This document shows positions 1 through 9,160 of a stretch of DNA of 64,000 bases, one piece after another. A model generated the notes under the pieces. It did no database searches. It saw only the letters and a list, made by a program, of their open reading frames with translations, and was not told where the DNA came from. Numbering within the stretch: position 1 is the stretch's first letter; every line of letters begins with the position of its first letter. The stretch spans positions 1,493,001 through 1,557,000 of the forward strand of contig CP110972.1 in NCBI GenBank assembly GCA_028869255.1, read 5' to 3'. This DNA is from Pseudomonas poae. GTDB taxonomy: Bacteria; Pseudomonadota; Gammaproteobacteria; Pseudomonadales; Pseudomonadaceae. The position numbers and the translations under genes were made by a program.

Positions 1-186
1 CCCGAGCACCATCGGCTCGCGCAGGCGCACGGTGCCGAAGCCGCCGTGCTGGTAGTAATGCAGGTCCGAGCCGCAGATGCCGCCTCGGGCAATGCGCACT
101 CGCAGTTGGTCGGGGGCGAGGGGGGGCGGCGCGTCCTGAGGGTCGACGCGCAAGTCTTTTGATGCGTGGCAAACGATGGCGTGCAT
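1..186 (-). CDS. L-idonate 5-dehydrogenase-like Zn alcohol dehydrogenase, N-terminal part (runs off the window)
   Basis: The first 62 residues of a medium-chain Zn-dependent alcohol dehydrogenase are visible; the rest lies left of position 1. The stretch GGICGSDLHYYQHGGFG holds the catalytic Zn cysteine and matches the IdnD/sorbitol dehydrogenase group, which oxidises L-idonate to 5-ketogluconate. The ATG at 186 follows a GGAGA ribosome-binding site. It begins 14 nt after the stop of the gluconate 5-dehydrogenase-like gene, so the two are probably co-transcribed. The idonate assignment rests on that pairing and the N-terminus only; another polyol dehydrogenase is possible. Confidence 0.75.
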   Translation of the reverse strand, partial: MHAIVCHASKDLRVDPQDAPPPLAPDQLRVRIARGGICGSDLHYYQHGGFGTVRLREPMVLG

Positions 187-200
187 AAGGTTCTCCAGAG

Positions 201-974
201 TCACAGCGACGCGGTAATACCACCGTCGACATACAGAATATGGCCGTTGACGAAGCTTGCGGCGTCGCTGGCGAGGAACACCGCCGCACCGGCCAACTCG
301 GCCACATCGCCCCAGCGCCGGCTTGGGGTGCGCTGCACCAGCCAGTCGCTGAACTCGGGGTTGGCCACCAGGTTGGCGTTCAACTCGGTCTTGAAATAAC
401 CAGGGCCGATACCGTTGATGGTCAGCCCATGGGGGCCCCAGTCAATGGCCATGCCCTTGGTGAGCATTTTCAGCGCGCCCTTGCTGGCCGCATAGGGTGC
501 AATCCCCGGGCGGCCGAGTTCACTTTGCACCGAGCAGATATTGATGATGCGCCCACGCTTGCGCGGGATCATCGCCCGTGCCACGGCCTGGCCCACCAGA
601 AACGCGCTGTCGAGGTTGGTGCTGATCAGTTCGCGCCAATGCTGCTCGCTGTAGTCTTCCAGCGGGCCGCGTCGCTGCATGCCAGCGTTGTTCACCAGAA
701 TCTCCAGCGGGCCGAGGCGTTCTTCGATATTCGCCACAGCCGCCTGGATGGCGGCGCTGTCGGTCACATCAAAGGCTTGAGTGTGCACCTCCAGGCCCTC
801 CAGCGTGAGCATCGCGGCCGCGTCGCGCAAGGTGCTGCGGTTGCGCCCGTTGAGCACCACCCGTGCGCCGGCCTGGGCCAGGCCACGAGCGATAGCCAGG
901 CCGATACCCGCACTGGAACCGGTGACCAGCGCGAGCCGGCCATCGAGGCGAAAGGTGTCTAGAACGCTGTGCAT
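201..974 (-). CDS. SDR oxidoreductase, probable gluconate 5-dehydrogenase
   Basis: A classical short-chain dehydrogenase of 257 residues. Near the N-terminus is the NAD(P) motif TGSSAGIGLAIA, then NNAG, a catalytic Ser in the ICSVQS segment and YAASK, and it ends with a typical VNGHILYVDGG C-terminus. The pattern fits gluconate 5-dehydrogenase (IdnO/Gno), which reduces 5-ketogluconate to gluconate in the cytoplasm. I chose the ATG at 974 because a GGAG lies just upstream; the longer open frame to 1013 has no such site. It precedes the idonate dehydrogenase-like gene in the same direction and is divergent from a LysR gene that may control both. Confidence 0.8.
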   Translation of the reverse strand: MHSVLDTFRLDGRLALVTGSSAGIGLAIARGLAQAGARVVLNGRNRSTLRDAAAMLTLEGLEVHTQAFDVTDSAAIQAAVANIEERLGPLEILVNNAGMQRRGPLEDYSEQHWRELISTNLDSAFLVGQAVARAMIPRKRGRIINICSVQSELGRPGIAPYAASKGALKMLTKGMAIDWGPHGLTINGIGPGYFKTELNANLVANPEFSDWLVQRTPSRRWGDVAELAGAAVFLASDAASFVNGHILYVDGGITASL

Positions 975-1108
975 GGGCAGTTTTCTCCGGGCGCGCGGGT
1001 GATAGCAAAACATTGGCTGATGAGGCTAACTTCACCCCAGTGTAGGGTGCTGGTCCAATGTTCATTTATGATCGGCTGATCAAAAACCGTGATAACCGAG
1101 GAGGCTGG

Positions 1109-1981
1109 ATGGAGCTCAAGCACTTGCGCGCCTTTGTGGTGCTGGCCCAAGAGCTGCATTTCGGCCGGGCGGCGGCGCAGTTATCGATTGTGCAACCGGC
1201 GCTGAGCATGCAGATCAAGCTGCTGGAAAGCGGCCTTGGCGTGCGCCTGCTGGACCGCAATCGTCACTCGGTGACGTTGACCGACGCGGGCCGGGTATTC
1301 CTGCCGGAAGCCCAGGCCACCTTGCACCAGGCGGCCCGTGCGGCGGACGCGGCACGGGCCTCCAGCCGTGGGGAAATCGGCCGGGTGCGGCTGGGGTTTG
1401 TGTCGTCGGTACTCCCGCAATTGTTGCCGCAATTGATCCGCGCCGTGCATCAGCGCTACCCGCGTATCGAGCTGGAACTCAAGGACATGCCCGGACCCGA
1501 TCAAGCCGCCGCGCTGAAAAGCGGCCTGCTGGATTTTGGTTTGATGCGCCTGCCTGCCGCGCACCCTGGGGTGCAGACCCGTGCGGTGCTGCATGAGCGT
1601 TTCTGCGTGGCCTTGCCGATGGATCACCCGTTGGCGGCGCAGGAATCGATCCAGCCCACCGACCTGCTTGATGTGCCGGTGTACATTCTTGCGCGGCGTT
1701 ATGCGCCGGGGTTCCACGACGAGTTTATCCAGGCCCTGGGCATCAGCCTGCAGATCGCCTCGCAGCTGGGCGAATTCACCACCATGCTCGCGCTGGTCTC
1801 CGCCGGGTTGGGGGTAGGCGTGTTGCCGCAACAGGCGGCGCGGGCGTTGCCGGCCAATTGCGTGTCGCGCCACTTGGAACTGGGCGCGTTCCAGGCCACT
1901 ACGGGCCTGGCCTGGACCGAGTTGGATAGCGCGGTGAAGACCACACTGTTCAATCTGATCGTGGAGTTATTTGGCGAGTGA
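1109..1981 (+). CDS. LysR-family transcriptional regulator
   Basis: A 290-residue LysR protein. The N-terminal winged helix-turn-helix (MELKHLRAFVVLAQELHFGR, then AAAQLSIVQPALSMQIK) is followed by a LysR substrate-binding domain ending with the usual GLGVGVLPQQ loop. The ATG at 1109 follows GAGGAGG. It is transcribed divergently from the gluconate 5-dehydrogenase-like gene with about 134 nt between starts, the classical layout for a LysR protein regulating its neighbour. The ligand is unknown; the CbbR/CatR-like N-terminus is common to several aromatic and sugar-acid regulators. Confidence 0.85.
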   Translation: MELKHLRAFVVLAQELHFGRAAAQLSIVQPALSMQIKLLESGLGVRLLDRNRHSVTLTDAGRVFLPEAQATLHQAARAADAARASSRGEIGRVRLGFVSSVLPQLLPQLIRAVHQRYPRIELELKDMPGPDQAAALKSGLLDFGLMRLPAAHPGVQTRAVLHERFCVALPMDHPLAAQESIQPTDLLDVPVYILARRYAPGFHDEFIQALGISLQIASQLGEFTTMLALVSAGLGVGVLPQQAARALPANCVSRHLELGAFQATTGLAWTELDSAVKTTLFNLIVELFGE

Positions 1982-2092
1982 TTGTTTAGCACGGTGAAAT
2001 GCGCGGCCACTCCTGCGTGACGGCGCAGCGTGGGTATTCCCTCAACTGCTGGCCGGGCGCAGCATAAGGGCATCCAACAAGAGGTGGTCGCC

Positions 2093-3025
2093 ATGAACCC
2101 GATTGAACAGTCCCCCTGGCATGCCGGCGAACGGCACCTGCAAGCAGCGGTTGGCGTGGCCGAGCGCATGGCCGTGGTCGGGCCTAAGGTGATTCGCGAT
2201 CATCTGCCGGAGCAACACCGGGATTTCTACCCCTTGTTGCCGTACCTGATGCTGGGTGTGGTAGATGAACAGGGTGTTCCCTGGGCGACAATGCTTGAAG
2301 GCGCACCGGGGTTTGCTCATTCACCAGCCCCGCGGACCTTGCAGGTCGACAGCTTGCCGTCTGCACGCGACCCTGCCCGTGCAGCATTCCACAGCGGCGC
2401 TGCCGTGGGCTTGCTCGGGATTGACCTGAACACCCGTCGACGCAATCGCTTGAACGGCCGCATCGGCAGCCTGGATCACGCTGGCTTCTCGGTTGATGTG
2501 GTACACGCCTACGGCAATTGCCCCAAATACATCCAGCTGCGACCGGTCGACGGCATCGCCCGTAAACCCGGGACTCAGCTCGAGCGCCTCAACGGCCTGG
2601 ACGCCGCCGCACAGGAGATGATCCGCAACGCCGATACTTTTTTCGTCGCCAGCTACGCGGACGTCGGCGGTGAGCGGTCGGTGGACGTGTCCCATCGCGG
2701 TGGCAATACGGGTTTTGTGCGCGTCGAGGGTGACGTGCTGACCATCCCCGACTTCGCCGGCAACCTGTTCTTCAACACCCTGGGCAACCTGCAACTTAAC
2801 CCGGTGGCGGGCTTACTGTTTATCGACTTTGCCTCGGGGGATGTGCTGCAAGTGGCCGGGCGCACTTCGTTGATCCTCGACGGCCCGCAAGTGGCCAGCT
2901 TCGACGGCGCGCAGCGCTTGTGGACGGTCACCGTGGAACACCTGGTGCGCCGCCCGGCAGCGTTGGCCTTGAGCTGGCAGTTTGCAGCATTTTCGCCGCA
3001 CATCCTGGCGATGGGCAGTTGGTAA
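2093..3025 (+). CDS. Pyridoxamine 5'-phosphate oxidase-fold flavin-binding protein
   Basis: A 310-residue cytoplasmic protein with two PNPOx-like halves. The first carries LPYLMLGVVDEQGVPWATML and an RRNRLNGRI stretch; the second carries DTFFVASYADVGGERSVDVS and FAGNLFFNTLGNLQLNP, the pattern of FMN-binding split-barrel proteins that read pyridoxamine oxidase-like in automated annotation. The ATG at 2093 follows GAGGTGG. The true substrate is not known; homologues often lie beside ferredoxin-type reductases, but none is present here. It stands alone between the LysR gene and a REPIN. Confidence 0.7.
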   Translation: MNPIEQSPWHAGERHLQAAVGVAERMAVVGPKVIRDHLPEQHRDFYPLLPYLMLGVVDEQGVPWATMLEGAPGFAHSPAPRTLQVDSLPSARDPARAAFHSGAAVGLLGIDLNTRRRNRLNGRIGSLDHAGFSVDVVHAYGNCPKYIQLRPVDGIARKPGTQLERLNGLDAAAQEMIRNADTFFVASYADVGGERSVDVSHRGGNTGFVRVEGDVLTIPDFAGNLFFNTLGNLQLNPVAGLLFIDFASGDVLQVAGRTSLILDGPQVASFDGAQRLWTVTVEHLVRRPAALALSWQFAAFSPHILAMGSW

Positions 3026-3035
3026 CTGAGGTTCA

Positions 3036-3126
3036 CCTGTGGGAGCTGGCTTGCCTGCGATAGCATCGCCCCGGTACGACTGTTGGACTGCGGTGTCTGC
3101 ATCGCAGGCAAGCCAGCTCCCACAGG
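3036..3126. repeat. REPIN (inverted REP pair, TGCCTGCGAT class)
   Basis: Two copies of a REP starting TGTGGGAGCTGGCTTGCC face each other around a spacer of roughly 35 nt, giving a long hairpin. It fills the gap between two convergent genes and could also limit read-through. The same arms recur at 20796, 39639 and 45956. Confidence 0.9.
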
Positions 3127-3136
3127 TTTTCAGGCG

Positions 3137-4561
3137 CTAGCGCCGCGCCGTCAACGCCGACGCATCGCTCCACGCACCCCCCAAGGCCGTATACAGGTTC
3201 ACCTGCGCCACCAATTGCGCCAACCGATCCACTATCAATGCCTGTTGCGAGCTGAACAGCGAGCGCTGGGCGTCGAGGAAGGTCAGGTTGCTGTCCACGC
3301 CGCTGCGGTAGCGGTGTTGGGCCAGGTCGTAATAGGCCTGGTTGGCGGCGACAAAATCCCGTTGCGCAGTGAGCTGGTCGGTAAAGGTTTGCGAGGCGGC
3401 CAGGCCGTCGGCGACTTCCTGAAAGGCGGTCTGGATGGATTTTTCATACTGGGCCACGCTGATGTCTTTTTGCAGCTTGGCGTAATCCAGGCTGGCGCGC
3501 AGGCTGCCGGCGTTGAAGATCGGCAGGTTGATCTGCGGCTGGAAGGTCCAGGTGCCCGAGCCACCCTTGAGCAGGCCCGACAGTTCGGTGCTGGCGCTGC
3601 CCGCGTTGGCCGTGAGGCTGACCGACGGAAAAAACGCAGCACGGGCTGCACCGATATTCGCGTTGGCAGCCCGTAGCTGGTACTCGGCCTGGAGAATATC
3701 CGGGCGGCGTTGCAACAGGTCCGAGGGCAGGCCGGCGGGCACACGAGCCACCAGGTCCTCGGCCAGCGGGCGGGCGGGCAGGGTTTCATCCACCGGGCCG
3801 CCCACCAGCAGGGTCAGGTTGTTGAGGTCCTGAGCCACCTGGCGTTGATAGCGGGCAACGCTGGCGCGGGTGCTTTCGACACTGGTGCGCGCTTGCACCA
3901 CGTCCAGTGCCGACGCCTTGCCCGCGCTTTTGCTGCGGCGGGTCAGTTGCCAGCTGTGGTCGTCGGCGGCCAGGGTTTGCTCGGCCAAGGCCAGTAGCTC
4001 CTGGTCGGCGCGCCAGGTCAGGTAGGCGTTGGCGACGTTGGCCACCAGGCTCAGTTGTGCACTGCGCCGGGCTTCTTCGGTGCCCAGGTAGGTGAGCATC
4101 GCCTGTTCGCTGAGGCTGCGCACGCGGCCGAACAAATCCAGTTCATAGGCGCTGATGCCCAGGGTCGCGGAATAGCTGGAGGTGATCGCGGACTTGCCCG
4201 TACCGGTCACATCGCCCGGCAGCTTCTGACGCTTGCCGGCGCCGGTGGCGGACACCGCCGGGAACAGGTCGGCGCGCTGGATACGGTACTGCGCCTGGAA
4301 CGCCTCGACATTCAGCGCCGCCACCCGCAAGTCGCGGTTATTGGCCAGCGCGTGGCGAATCAGTTGTTGCAGCGCCGGGTCGTGGAACACGGCCTGCCAG
4401 TCCGCTGTCGAGGCCGCGCTGCCGGCCTGCGCCAGGCTGTAGACCCCGCCCTGGGGGTACTGCGCCGGCACCGGTGGCGCGGGCCGCTGGTACTCGGGTA
4501 TCAGCGAGCAACCGCCGAGCATCCAGGCCATGCCGAGGGTGGTGAGGGTGCGTGTGTTCAT
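3137..4561 (-). CDS. NodT/CusC-family outer-membrane efflux lipoprotein, lipopeptide-cluster associated
   Basis: A 474-residue TolC-like outer-membrane factor. The signal peptide ends in a lipobox (LGGC, Cys18), then come two outer-membrane efflux repeats with the usual sequences ([43 protein letters not shown]). It should form the exit duct of a tripartite pump. Its ATG overlaps the luxR stop codon by one base (TGATG), so the pair is translationally coupled. A luxR-nodT pair next to the first synthetase gene is the arrangement seen in viscosin and massetolide type clusters, so export of the lipopeptide is a fair inference; the MacAB partners are not beside it. Confidence 0.85.
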   Translation of the reverse strand: MNTRTLTTLGMAWMLGGCSLIPEYQRPAPPVPAQYPQGGVYSLAQAGSAASTADWQAVFHDPALQQLIRHALANNRDLRVAALNVEAFQAQYRIQRADLFPAVSATGAGKRQKLPGDVTGTGKSAITSSYSATLGISAYELDLFGRVRSLSEQAMLTYLGTEEARRSAQLSLVANVANAYLTWRADQELLALAEQTLAADDHSWQLTRRSKSAGKASALDVVQARTSVESTRASVARYQRQVAQDLNNLTLLVGGPVDETLPARPLAEDLVARVPAGLPSDLLQRRPDILQAEYQLRAANANIGAARAAFFPSVSLTANAGSASTELSGLLKGGSGTWTFQPQINLPIFNAGSLRASLDYAKLQKDISVAQYEKSIQTAFQEVADGLAASQTFTDQLTAQRDFVAANQAYYDLAQHRYRSGVDSNLTFLDAQRSLFSSQQALIVDRLAQLVAQVNLYTALGGAWSDASALTARR

Positions 4562-5355
4562 CAGGCGCCAACCATCCATTTGGCCAGGCCATGCCGGCCG
4601 CTCACGCCCAGCTTGGCGGCGGCGCGCTTGAGGTAGGTTTCGATGGAGCTGTTTTTCACGCTGAGTTTTTCCGCCATTTGCGGCACGGTGCCGCCCGTCA
4701 ACAGGCCCAGGCAGACCTCCTGCTCGCGTGCCGACAGGGTGATGTCCCCCAGGGACAGGCGCTTGTAGAACTCACGTTGCAATTGCGATTGCTCGAGCAG
4801 GGTATGGGCTGGTTCGGCCTGGGTGTGGGGGGCCTGGCGCAGGCTCTGCGCGTGGCATTCGATCAGCGGCAGCAGGGTGGCCGACAAGCACTTGAGAAAC
4901 GACAACTCGGCCAGCGAAAAACCGCGCTGGGTCGGCGGCCGGTAGAACGAAATCACACAGCGCCGGTTGCCCTGACGCGACACCAGGTTGCATTGGTGCG
5001 AGGTGCCACGCGGGTGTGCACTGTTGGCCTTGGCCTTGAGCTGGATCAGCAGCGGATCCTGCATGCCAAGCATGTCGCGCAGCAGGGGATGGTCGCCCAT
5101 CGAGTGCAGGGGCAGGGGCGGCGGCAGGTCTTGCTTCTGGCCGGCGCTGCCGAGCAATTTGATATCGAGCACGCAATCGCGCAACTCGTCCAACGTCCAT
5201 TCGCTGAGGTCCACCCAGTGGATCGGCACCCATTTACCCACCAGATGCAGCATGTGGGCGGCAAAATCCGCGTGGCCACTGTTTGAAATCAACTCGCCCA
5301 TTTCGGCATAAAAATGCGCGCTTTCCGGGGTGGCAATACTGCTGGTCAAACTCAT
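4561..5355 (-). CDS. LuxR-type transcriptional regulator of the lipopeptide synthetase
   Basis: A protein of about 264 residues with a poorly conserved N-terminal half and a C-terminal GerE/LuxR helix-turn-helix ([20 protein letters not shown], then [22 protein letters not shown]). No autoinducer-binding signature is evident, as in the ViscAR/MassAR regulators of lipopeptide genes. The start is uncertain: ATGs at 5361 and 5355 share one ribosome-binding site, and I prefer 5355 on spacing; the frame stays open to 5442. It is divergent from the synthetase and coupled to nodT. The ribosome-binding site lies inside an RsmA/E motif, indicating Gac/Rsm control. Confidence 0.85.
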   Translation of the reverse strand: MSLTSSIATPESAHFYAEMGELISNSGHADFAAHMLHLVGKWVPIHWVDLSEWTLDELRDCVLDIKLLGSAGQKQDLPPPLPLHSMGDHPLLRDMLGMQDPLLIQLKAKANSAHPRGTSHQCNLVSRQGNRRCVISFYRPPTQRGFSLAELSFLKCLSATLLPLIECHAQSLRQAPHTQAEPAHTLLEQSQLQREFYKRLSLGDITLSAREQEVCLGLLTGGTVPQMAEKLSVKNSSIETYLKRAAAKLGVSGRHGLAKWMVGA

Positions 5356-5362
5356 AGCCATC

Positions 5363-5372
5363 TCATCCTTGA
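5363..5372 (-). promoter_or_regulatory. RsmA/RsmE binding motif over the luxR ribosome-binding site
   Basis: Read on the minus strand the bases are TCAAGGATGA, a perfect fit to the Rsm consensus (A/U)CANGGANG(U/A), and the AAGGA is also the Shine-Dalgarno sequence of the luxR gene. RsmA/E proteins repress translation from such sites until GacA-induced small RNAs titrate them. Seen: the motif and its position. Inferred: control by Gac/Rsm. Confidence 0.6.
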
Positions 5373-5442
5373 TGTCGAAAACCGTCACAAACTCCCTGGG
5401 CCTCTGCGGGGCGATCCGTTCCTCATGAAGCAGAGTCGGCAC

Positions 5443-5833
5443 TCGAGAGTGTATTTAGCCCGGGGATTCGTCCTACGTATGTAGCAGAAACGAGGGACAC
5501 AACGTGCCATAAAAACATCGTCATTAATTCGACGTTTCTCACGTGCGTTTCCGGCGAATAAAACCTGACAAGCAGCCTTTTATTTGAATAAGTAACTGAT
5601 ATATAGGGTAAATATTAAAAATAAAATAACCTTTTCAAAAAGCCGACAGCGGCCGGTTATAGCCAATCTCCTACAGCCCTTTAATCGTTTCAGCAATGAA
5701 CCATCAGCCAAGCCCGTTTCCCGCTCCCGGGATGTCCGGGTTTCAGGTGTCAGACGGGCCCTGGGGCGCATGCTCAAATCCGGCCATTTCGCGCCCCTGC
5801 ACGGCCAGTGCCTGCACCCATGAGAAGGATCTT
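5443..5833 (+). promoter_or_regulatory. Intergenic promoter region of the lipopeptide synthetase
   Basis: This gap between the divergent luxR and synthetase genes holds no credible gene. It contains an imperfect dyad CTACGTATGTAG at 5473-5484, a possible LuxR-type operator, then a strongly AT-rich stretch at about 5580-5640 unlike its GC-rich surroundings, suited to a promoter. A small CCCGG-N5-CCGGG dyad lies at 5726-5740. The start codon at 5834 is preceded by AAGGA. The exact promoter cannot be fixed by eye. Confidence 0.4.
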
Positions 5834-8800
5834 ATGAAGCATTCCTCCAGCTTCCCCCTTACTGCCGCCCAGCAGGACATCTGGCTCGACCAACTGCGGG
5901 CGGGCGATTCACCGCTGTACAACATCGGCGGCTATGTCGATTTCGCGGGTGCCGTGGTGCCTGAGCGGATCCGCCAGGCCATTGAGCAGCTGGTTGCCCG
6001 GCACGATGCATTGCGCATCCAACTGCACAGCGATGCCGCGGGCTTGCCACGCCAGAGCTTCGCCCCCGCGTTGGCGCTGGACCTGCCCTTGCATGACTTC
6101 TCTGCCTTGCCCGATCCACAGGCTGCGACCCAAGCCTTGATGCAGGCGCAAATGGCCCGGCCCTACGCGATGGAAGGCGCGCCGCTGTGGCGCTTTTTCC
6201 TGGTCAAGCTGGCGGCCAACCACTACCGCCTGGGTACCCAGGCCCATCACCTGATCCTCGACGGTTGGGGCTTTGGCCAGATGCTGCAATCCCTGGCGCA
6301 GCTGTACACCGCGCTGGAACAGGGTCGGCAATCGGAGGCGACGGCCGCGTCCTATATCGACTTTATCGACGCCGATCAGCGCTACCACCGTTCTGCGCGC
6401 TACCTGCGCGATCGCGCCTATTGGCTCTCCAAATACCAAGTGCTGCCCGAGCCGTTGCTGCAGCCACGGCACACTGCGCAGCTGCCGAGCAACACGCTGG
6501 TCGAGCCCTTCCCGGTGGCGCTGCTCGAGCGTATGGAACAGATGGCCAACGCTTACCAAGCGTCGGCGTTTCATGTGTTGCTGGCCGCGCTGTACGTGTA
6601 TTTCACCCGTGCTCACCAGCGTGAGGAATGGGTGGTGGGGTTGCCGATTCTCAACCGTTCCAACGCGGGTTTTCGCGCCACCGTGGGCTTGTTTGCCCAG
6701 GTCAGTGCGGTGCGTTTTCAGTTCAGCCAACAGGTGCCGTTCGGCGCGCTGGTGCGCGGTGTACGCGACCAGCTCCAGCAGGACTTTCGCCACCAGCGCT
6801 TCGCGTTGAGTGAGATGAACCGCGAGCTGGGCCTGCGTCGCACCGATCGCGGCCAGTTGTTCGACCTGTCGGTGTCGTACGAGCAGGACGACCATGACCT
6901 GCGTTTCGGCCAGGTGCAGGCCCGTGCGATCAAAGTGTCCAATCACCATGAAACCTTGCCGATTGCCTTCCACCTGCGCAGCAACCGCTACCAGGCCACC
7001 GCGAGCCTGCATTGCGTGTACAACCAGGGGTACTTCCAGCACCACGAAGTGCAGGCGCTGGCGCAGCGTTTTACCTGGCTGCTGGAACAGGGCCTGGACA
7101 ACAGCGAACGCAAGATCAGTCAGTTCTCGCTGATGCCGCCCGCCGAGCAGCGCCAACTGCAGCAGTGGAATACCACCGCGCAACCGGTAAACGAGCCGCA
7201 CCTCCTGCACCTGCGCATCGAAGCCCAAGCCGCCCGCACGCCGGACGCCGTGGCCGCCGTGCAACAGGGCCGGCCGTTGACGTACGCCCAGCTCAATCAG
7301 CAGGCCAATGCCCTGGCCCACCAACTGATCGAGCGCGGCGTGCAGCCGGATGATCGGGTGGCGGTGCTGGCGCGACGCGGGCTGGACACGTTGGTGGGGC
7401 TGTTGGCGGTGCTCAAGTCCGGCGCCTGCTATGTGCCCGTGGACCCGGCCCATCCCGCCGACCGCCTGGATTACCTGTTGCAGGACAGCGCGCCGGTGGC
7501 GCTGCTGACCCAGCATGACTTGCTGGCGCGTGTACCGGCGCTGGAGGTGCCGGTGCTGCTGCTGGACCGCCCGACCTTCCACCTGGGCACCAACCCTCGC
7601 GTTGCCGTCAAACCCTCGAACCTTGCCTATGTGATCTACACCTCCGGCTCCACCGGGCTGCCCAAGGGGGTGATGGTCGAGCACCACAGCGTGGCGAACC
7701 TGGTGGACTGGCACTGCCGGGCCTTCGACTTGCACGCGGGCAGCCACACTGCCAGCGTGGCCGGGTTTGGTTTTGATGCAATGGCCTGGGAGGTCTGGCC
7801 GGCGCTGTGCGTGGGCGCCACCCTGCACCTGCCGCCTGCCCACGACGGTGCGCAAGACATCGACGCATTGCTGAACTGGTGGCGCGCACAGCCCCTGGAT
7901 GTGTGCTTTCTGCCGACGCCGGTGGCCGAGTACGCGTTCAGCCAGCAACAGGGCCACCCGACCCTGCGCACCTTGCTCATCGGCGGCGACCGCCTGCGCG
8001 CCTTCAACCAAGCCCAGGGTTTTGCGGTGGTCAACAACTACGGCCCCACCGAAGCCACGGTGGTCGCCACCTCCGGCCGTGTCGAAGTGGGCGCGCCGTT
8101 GCACATCGGTACGCCCGTCGCGAATGCCACGGTTTACCTGCTGGATGCGCAGCAGCGCCCAGTACCCATCGGCGTCACGGGCGAGCTGTATGTCGGCGGC
8201 AAAGGCGTGGCGCGCGGTTACCTGAACCGCTCCGAACTGACGGCCGAACGCTTTCTCGATGACCCGTTCAGCCCGGGCCGCCTGTACCGCACCGGTGACC
8301 TGGCGCGCTGGCTGCCCGACGGCAACCTGGAGTACCTGGGCCGCAATGACGACCAGGTGAAAATCCGTGGCGTGCGCATCGAGTTGGGTGAAATCGAGTC
8401 GGCGCTGGCTACCCATCCGGCGGTCAAGGAAGCCGTGGTGCAGTATCGCGACGGGCAATTGCTGGCCTGGTGTGTCGCGCCTGATGCGCTGGATACCGAA
8501 GCCCTGCGCAGCCATCTGCAGGCCACGTTGCCGGACTACATGCTGCCGGTTGCCTACATGCAGTTGAGCGTGTGGCCCCTGACCGCCAACGGCAAACTCG
8601 ACCGCAAGGCGTTGCCTGCACCCACCCAGGCGGCGTTTGTGACGCGGCTGTTCGAAGCGCCGCGTGAGGGCGTGGAAACCGCCTTGGCGCAGATCTGGGC
8701 CGACCTGTTGCAGGTGCAGCAAGTGGGGCGGCATGACCACTTCTTTGAACTGGGCGGGCATTCGTTGCTGGCGGTGCAGTTGGTGCAACGCATGCGCCAG

Positions 8801-9160
8801 GCCGGGCTGCGTGCGGATGTGCAGGTGTTGTTCAGCCAGCCGACCCTGGCGGCGCTGGCGGCGGTGAGTGAGGGCCAGGAGGTGCAAGTGCCGGCCAACC
8901 GTGTGCCGCCCGATTGTAGCCGGATCACCCCTGACCTGTTGGCGCTGGCCGATCTCGACCTGCCGAGCATCGAGCGCATCGTCGCCGGCGTGCCGGGGGC
9001 GCGGCCAATGTGCAGGAGATCTACCCGCTGGCGCCCTTGCAGGAAGGGTTGCTCTACCATCACCTCACCGACGAGCGCGACCCCTACCAGCAACACGCGT
9101 TGTTCAGCTTTGCGCGCCGCGAGCAACTCGACGCCTTCGCCCAGGCCCTGCAACAGGTGA
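5834..9160 (+). CDS. Synthetase segment 1: starter condensation, Leu adenylation and carrier domains
   Basis: The open frame begins at ATG 5834 (after AAGGA). The condensation domain opens [13 protein letters not shown] and [12 protein letters not shown], the pattern of lipoinitiating starter domains, with HHLILDG at residues 138-144. The adenylation domain has [25 protein letters not shown] and [18 protein letters not shown], with the essential lysine at about residue 921 (NGKLDRK). The carrier domain has [10 protein letters not shown], Ser977 taking phosphopantetheine. From about 8999 the frame is nonsense (after VAGVPG), although the real protein continues in the next frame. Confidence 0.85.
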   Translation: MKHSSSFPLTAAQQDIWLDQLRAGDSPLYNIGGYVDFAGAVVPERIRQAIEQLVARHDALRIQLHSDAAGLPRQSFAPALALDLPLHDFSALPDPQAATQALMQAQMARPYAMEGAPLWRFFLVKLAANHYRLGTQAHHLILDGWGFGQMLQSLAQLYTALEQGRQSEATAASYIDFIDADQRYHRSARYLRDRAYWLSKYQVLPEPLLQPRHTAQLPSNTLVEPFPVALLERMEQMANAYQASAFHVLLAALYVYFTRAHQREEWVVGLPILNRSNAGFRATVGLFAQVSAVRFQFSQQVPFGALVRGVRDQLQQDFRHQRFALSEMNRELGLRRTDRGQLFDLSVSYEQDDHDLRFGQVQARAIKVSNHHETLPIAFHLRSNRYQATASLHCVYNQGYFQHHEVQALAQRFTWLLEQGLDNSERKISQFSLMPPAEQRQLQQWNTTAQPVNEPHLLHLRIEAQAARTPDAVAAVQQGRPLTYAQLNQQANALAHQLIERGVQPDDRVAVLARRGLDTLVGLLAVLKSGACYVPVDPAHPADRLDYLLQDSAPVALLTQHDLLARVPALEVPVLLLDRPTFHLGTNPRVAVKPSNLAYVIYTSGSTGLPKGVMVEHHSVANLVDWHCRAFDLHAGSHTASVAGFGFDAMAWEVWPALCVGATLHLPPAHDGAQDIDALLNWWRAQPLDVCFLPTPVAEYAFSQQQGHPTLRTLLIGGDRLRAFNQAQGFAVVNNYGPTEATVVATSGRVEVGAPLHIGTPVANATVYLLDAQQRPVPIGVTGELYVGGKGVARGYLNRSELTAERFLDDPFSPGRLYRTGDLARWLPDGNLEYLGRNDDQVKIRGVRIELGEIESALATHPAVKEAVVQYRDGQLLAWCVAPDALDTEALRSHLQATLPDYMLPVAYMQLSVWPLTANGKLDRKALPAPTQAAFVTRLFEAPREGVETALAQIWADLLQVQQVGRHDHFFELGGHSLLAVQLVQRMRQAGLRADVQVLFSQPTLAALAAVSEGQEVQVPANRVPPDCSRITPDLLALADLDLPSIERIVAGVPGARPMCRRSTRWRPCRKGCSTITSPTSATPTSNTRCSALRAASNSTPSPRPCNR

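Noticed and set aside
5909..8887. A 992-codon open frame on the minus strand opposite the synthetase
   Set aside because: It is antisense to well conserved synthetase domains, its translation is rich in His, Gln and Arg as expected of a GC-rich shadow frame, and it matches no family.
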